DNA from: Jejuia rubra
GTDB taxonomy: Bacteria > Bacteroidota > Bacteroidia > Flavobacteriales > Flavobacteriaceae
Direction: 5' to 3'
Length of the DNA: 64,000 nucleotides
Assembly: GCF_042684665.1 (NCBI RefSeq)
Contig: NZ_JBHULY010000026.1
Span: 62,001 to 126,000 of the forward strand
The notes beneath the pieces were generated by a model. It was not told where the DNA came from and searched no databases. It saw only the letters and a list, made by a program, of their open reading frames with translations. The position numbers were made by a program, and so were the translations under genes. Position 1 is the first letter of the stretch. Each line of letters begins with the position of its first letter. Below, piece by piece: positions 62,594 to 64,000 of the stretch.

Positions 62594-63916
62594 TTAGTCA
62601 TATTTTCGCTTTTGAAACCATCTATCGTTCAAAGATAAGCTAATCTGAAAATTTATAAAATTCTCTTGTATTAAATTACTGTTAGTCGTTCCTCGCCTAC
62701 CAATTTCAAATCCTAGATTGGCGTTGGAGCCAAATTCCCCAACCGGAACACCTACTCCAAAAGATATGCCAAACTCGTTTATAGACTCTTTTCCCAAGTT
62801 ATTTTCGATAACCAAGCCCGTTCTTTCAGTTCTGAAACCAGCCCTGTACACTATTCGCTTGAGATAACTAGAAAACGAATTGTACTTGGGAATATAAAAC
62901 CCTCCAAACGAGAACGTAGATCCATCCTCGTAACTAGTTTCGGTTGCCACATCGTCGTATAAGGGGTTGGCAAAGTTACTGGTTTTCTGGAAAGCATACT
63001 CAGCACCCACAAACCACTTTAAGGGTTTTCCGATCCCTGCACCTATAGAAAATTTAGAGGGCAATACTAAATCTGTCTCCTGCAAACCGCTATCTTCCAG
63101 ATCCACATCAACGGTAGCAGTAGTAAATTCTCTTCCGGCAGTACCTATACTTACCGTTGAAAACGAACGTAGGTTTTGGGACGTTAGTTTACTTTCGGGC
63201 GTATATGTAGCACCCGTTACCAGCTCCAAATTGTTTTTGAGCATCTTTTTATATGACAGCCCCAGATTTACATTTAAACCGCTTAAGTCCGAACGGTTGT
63301 TTTCGCGAGACTGCAGGTTCAATGGCACCCCATCACTATCGAAACGAAATTCGATAGCGCTATTTCTAATGTTTCCAAAGTTATAGTTAAGGTCGACACC
63401 GATGCTTAACTCATCCGTAACCGAGTAAGCCAAGCCTGCAAACACTTTATTTAAACCTCCTTCTCCATTTAAACGATTTTTGGTTTGGCCTTCATCGTTC
63501 AAGGTTTCCAGCTTATAGCCCACGGCTGTGTAAGGCAGAAGCCCAAAGCCAAAACCAAATTTCCCGATAGGTACGGCCATTGCCAAGTAATCTACCGATG
63601 CTGAGGATACATTGGCTTCGCCCGAGCTACTTTTTAAGGTTGACGAAGCATAGCTTCCTCCAATGGTATATTTAACAGGGCGGTTTTCATTATTAAAACT
63701 GGCCAAATTCGGTCCAGTGAAGGACGCAGGGTTTCTAAGATTCACATGGATACTATCGGTATAAATACTCAAACCTCCCATACTGCGGTTTTCCACCGTG
63801 CCCTTAAATTTTAAACTACCAATGCCATAAAACGAATAAGGTGAGGCAATGCCTTCTTGCGCAAAAGATGAAATACTAAATACAGCAATAAAAACTACTA
63901 AAAGTTTTTTTATCAT
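62594..63916 (-). CDS. Outer membrane beta-barrel protein
   Basis: 440 residues, signal peptide ending SSFAQ near residue 19. The mature N-terminus SPYSFYGIGSLKFKGTVENRSMGGLSIY and NLRNPASF resemble the FadL/PorV-like barrels of Bacteroidota, and alternating strand patterns continue to a C-terminus with FQISLSLNDRWF. Ligand or role is not visible. The start codon overlaps the stop of the upstream gene by one base (TAATG). Confidence 0.85.
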   Translation of the reverse strand: MIKKLLVVFIAVFSISSFAQEGIASPYSFYGIGSLKFKGTVENRSMGGLSIYTDSIHVNLRNPASFTGPNLASFNNENRPVKYTIGGSYASSTLKSSSGEANVSSASVDYLAMAVPIGKFGFGFGLLPYTAVGYKLETLNDEGQTKNRLNGEGGLNKVFAGLAYSVTDELSIGVDLNYNFGNIRNSAIEFRFDSDGVPLNLQSRENNRSDLSGLNVNLGLSYKKMLKNNLELVTGATYTPESKLTSQNLRSFSTVSIGTAGREFTTATVDVDLEDSGLQETDLVLPSKFSIGAGIGKPLKWFVGAEYAFQKTSNFANPLYDDVATETSYEDGSTFSFGGFYIPKYNSFSSYLKRIVYRAGFRTERTGLVIENNLGKESINEFGISFGVGVPVGEFGSNANLGFEIGRRGTTNSNLIQENFINFQISLSLNDRWFQKRKYD

Positions 63917-64000
63917 TAGTTTGAATTGAATTCCAAAATATAATTTAAACCCTCCAACAGAAAATTTGAGTTGGCAAATATGCTACTTTTTAATTGTTCT
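63916..64000 (-). CDS. coaX: C-terminal end of a probable type III pantothenate kinase
   Basis: Only the last 27 codons are in the window; the gene continues beyond the right edge. The minus-strand frame reads EQLKSSIFANSNFLLEGLNYILEFNSN and stops at 63916-63918. The FLLEGLNxIL tail is typical of flavobacterial CoaX, which phosphorylates pantothenate in coenzyme A synthesis, and coaX usually precedes this barrel/TPR/lptC set. With so little sequence the call is tentative. Confidence 0.6.
   Translation of the reverse strand, partial: EQLKSSIFANSNFLLEGLNYILEFNSN

Overview
The window looks like a chromosome segment of a low-GC Bacteroidota, most likely a marine member of the Flavobacteriaceae. 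The evidence is a SusC/SusD pair with a hybrid two-component regulator, TAnnTTTG-type promoter motifs, many lipoproteins, the Bacteroidota order of the dcw cluster (mraZ-rsmH-ftsL-ftsI-murE-mraY-murD-ftsW-murG-murC-ftsQ-ftsA-ftsZ), a class II HMG-CoA reductase, and paired POT transporters with a dipeptidyl peptidase IV. No sequence search was run; family calls rest on motifs read from the translations.

Layout. (1) 1-16050 is a polysaccharide utilisation locus: a VCBS/ASPIC lipoprotein cut by the left edge, SusD, SusC and a one-protein hybrid sensor/regulator on the minus strand, then a putative glycan-binding lipoprotein and a GH3 glycosidase on the plus strand. (2) 16172-16429 holds a terminator, a tRNA-Arg(TCG) and a displaced copy of that tRNA's 3' end. 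(3) 16439-32781 holds yqeY and the complete dcw cluster on the minus strand, probably driven from a promoter upstream of mraZ that carries three GTGGTA boxes spaced exactly 10 bp. (4) 33083-34533 is an alpha/beta hydrolase and EngB, divergent from mraZ. (5) 34622-38382 is a four-gene restriction-modification operon: XRE regulator, C5 methyltransferase, PD-(D/E)xK endonuclease with a NOV_C-like end, second C5 methyltransferase. (6) 38428-47543 has an OppC-type permease, a tail-specific protease, surE, a small membrane protein, a ParE/RelE-type toxin-antitoxin pair, lpxB, an NlpC/P60 lipoprotein and comEC. (7) 47553-53610 has a thioredoxin-like protein and a peptide-scavenging operon (DPP IV and two POT symporters). 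(8) 53847-56592 is a mevalonate-pathway pair, HMG-CoA reductase and a GHMP kinase, the latter carrying an in-frame GIY-YIG nuclease at its N-terminus. (9) 56717-64000 is an envelope-biogenesis block on the minus strand: PpiD/SurA-like foldase, CorC/HlyC-type CBS protein, small membrane protein, LptC, TPR protein, outer-membrane barrel and the C-terminal end of a probable type III pantothenate kinase.

The most unusual theme is the interaction of short palindromic repeats with housekeeping genes. A C/G-rich hairpin repeat occurs inside the start of murD, forms the last codons and stop of the GHMP kinase, and recurs in two further spacers. A second palindrome family brackets the GIY-YIG module that has become fused to the GHMP kinase. 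A 7-bp tandem array of almost eight units lies in the leader of murG. The strongest candidates for something undescribed are the GIY-YIG/palindrome cassette fused to a mevalonate-pathway kinase, and the GTGGTA boxes as a Bacteroidota version of the MraZ operator.
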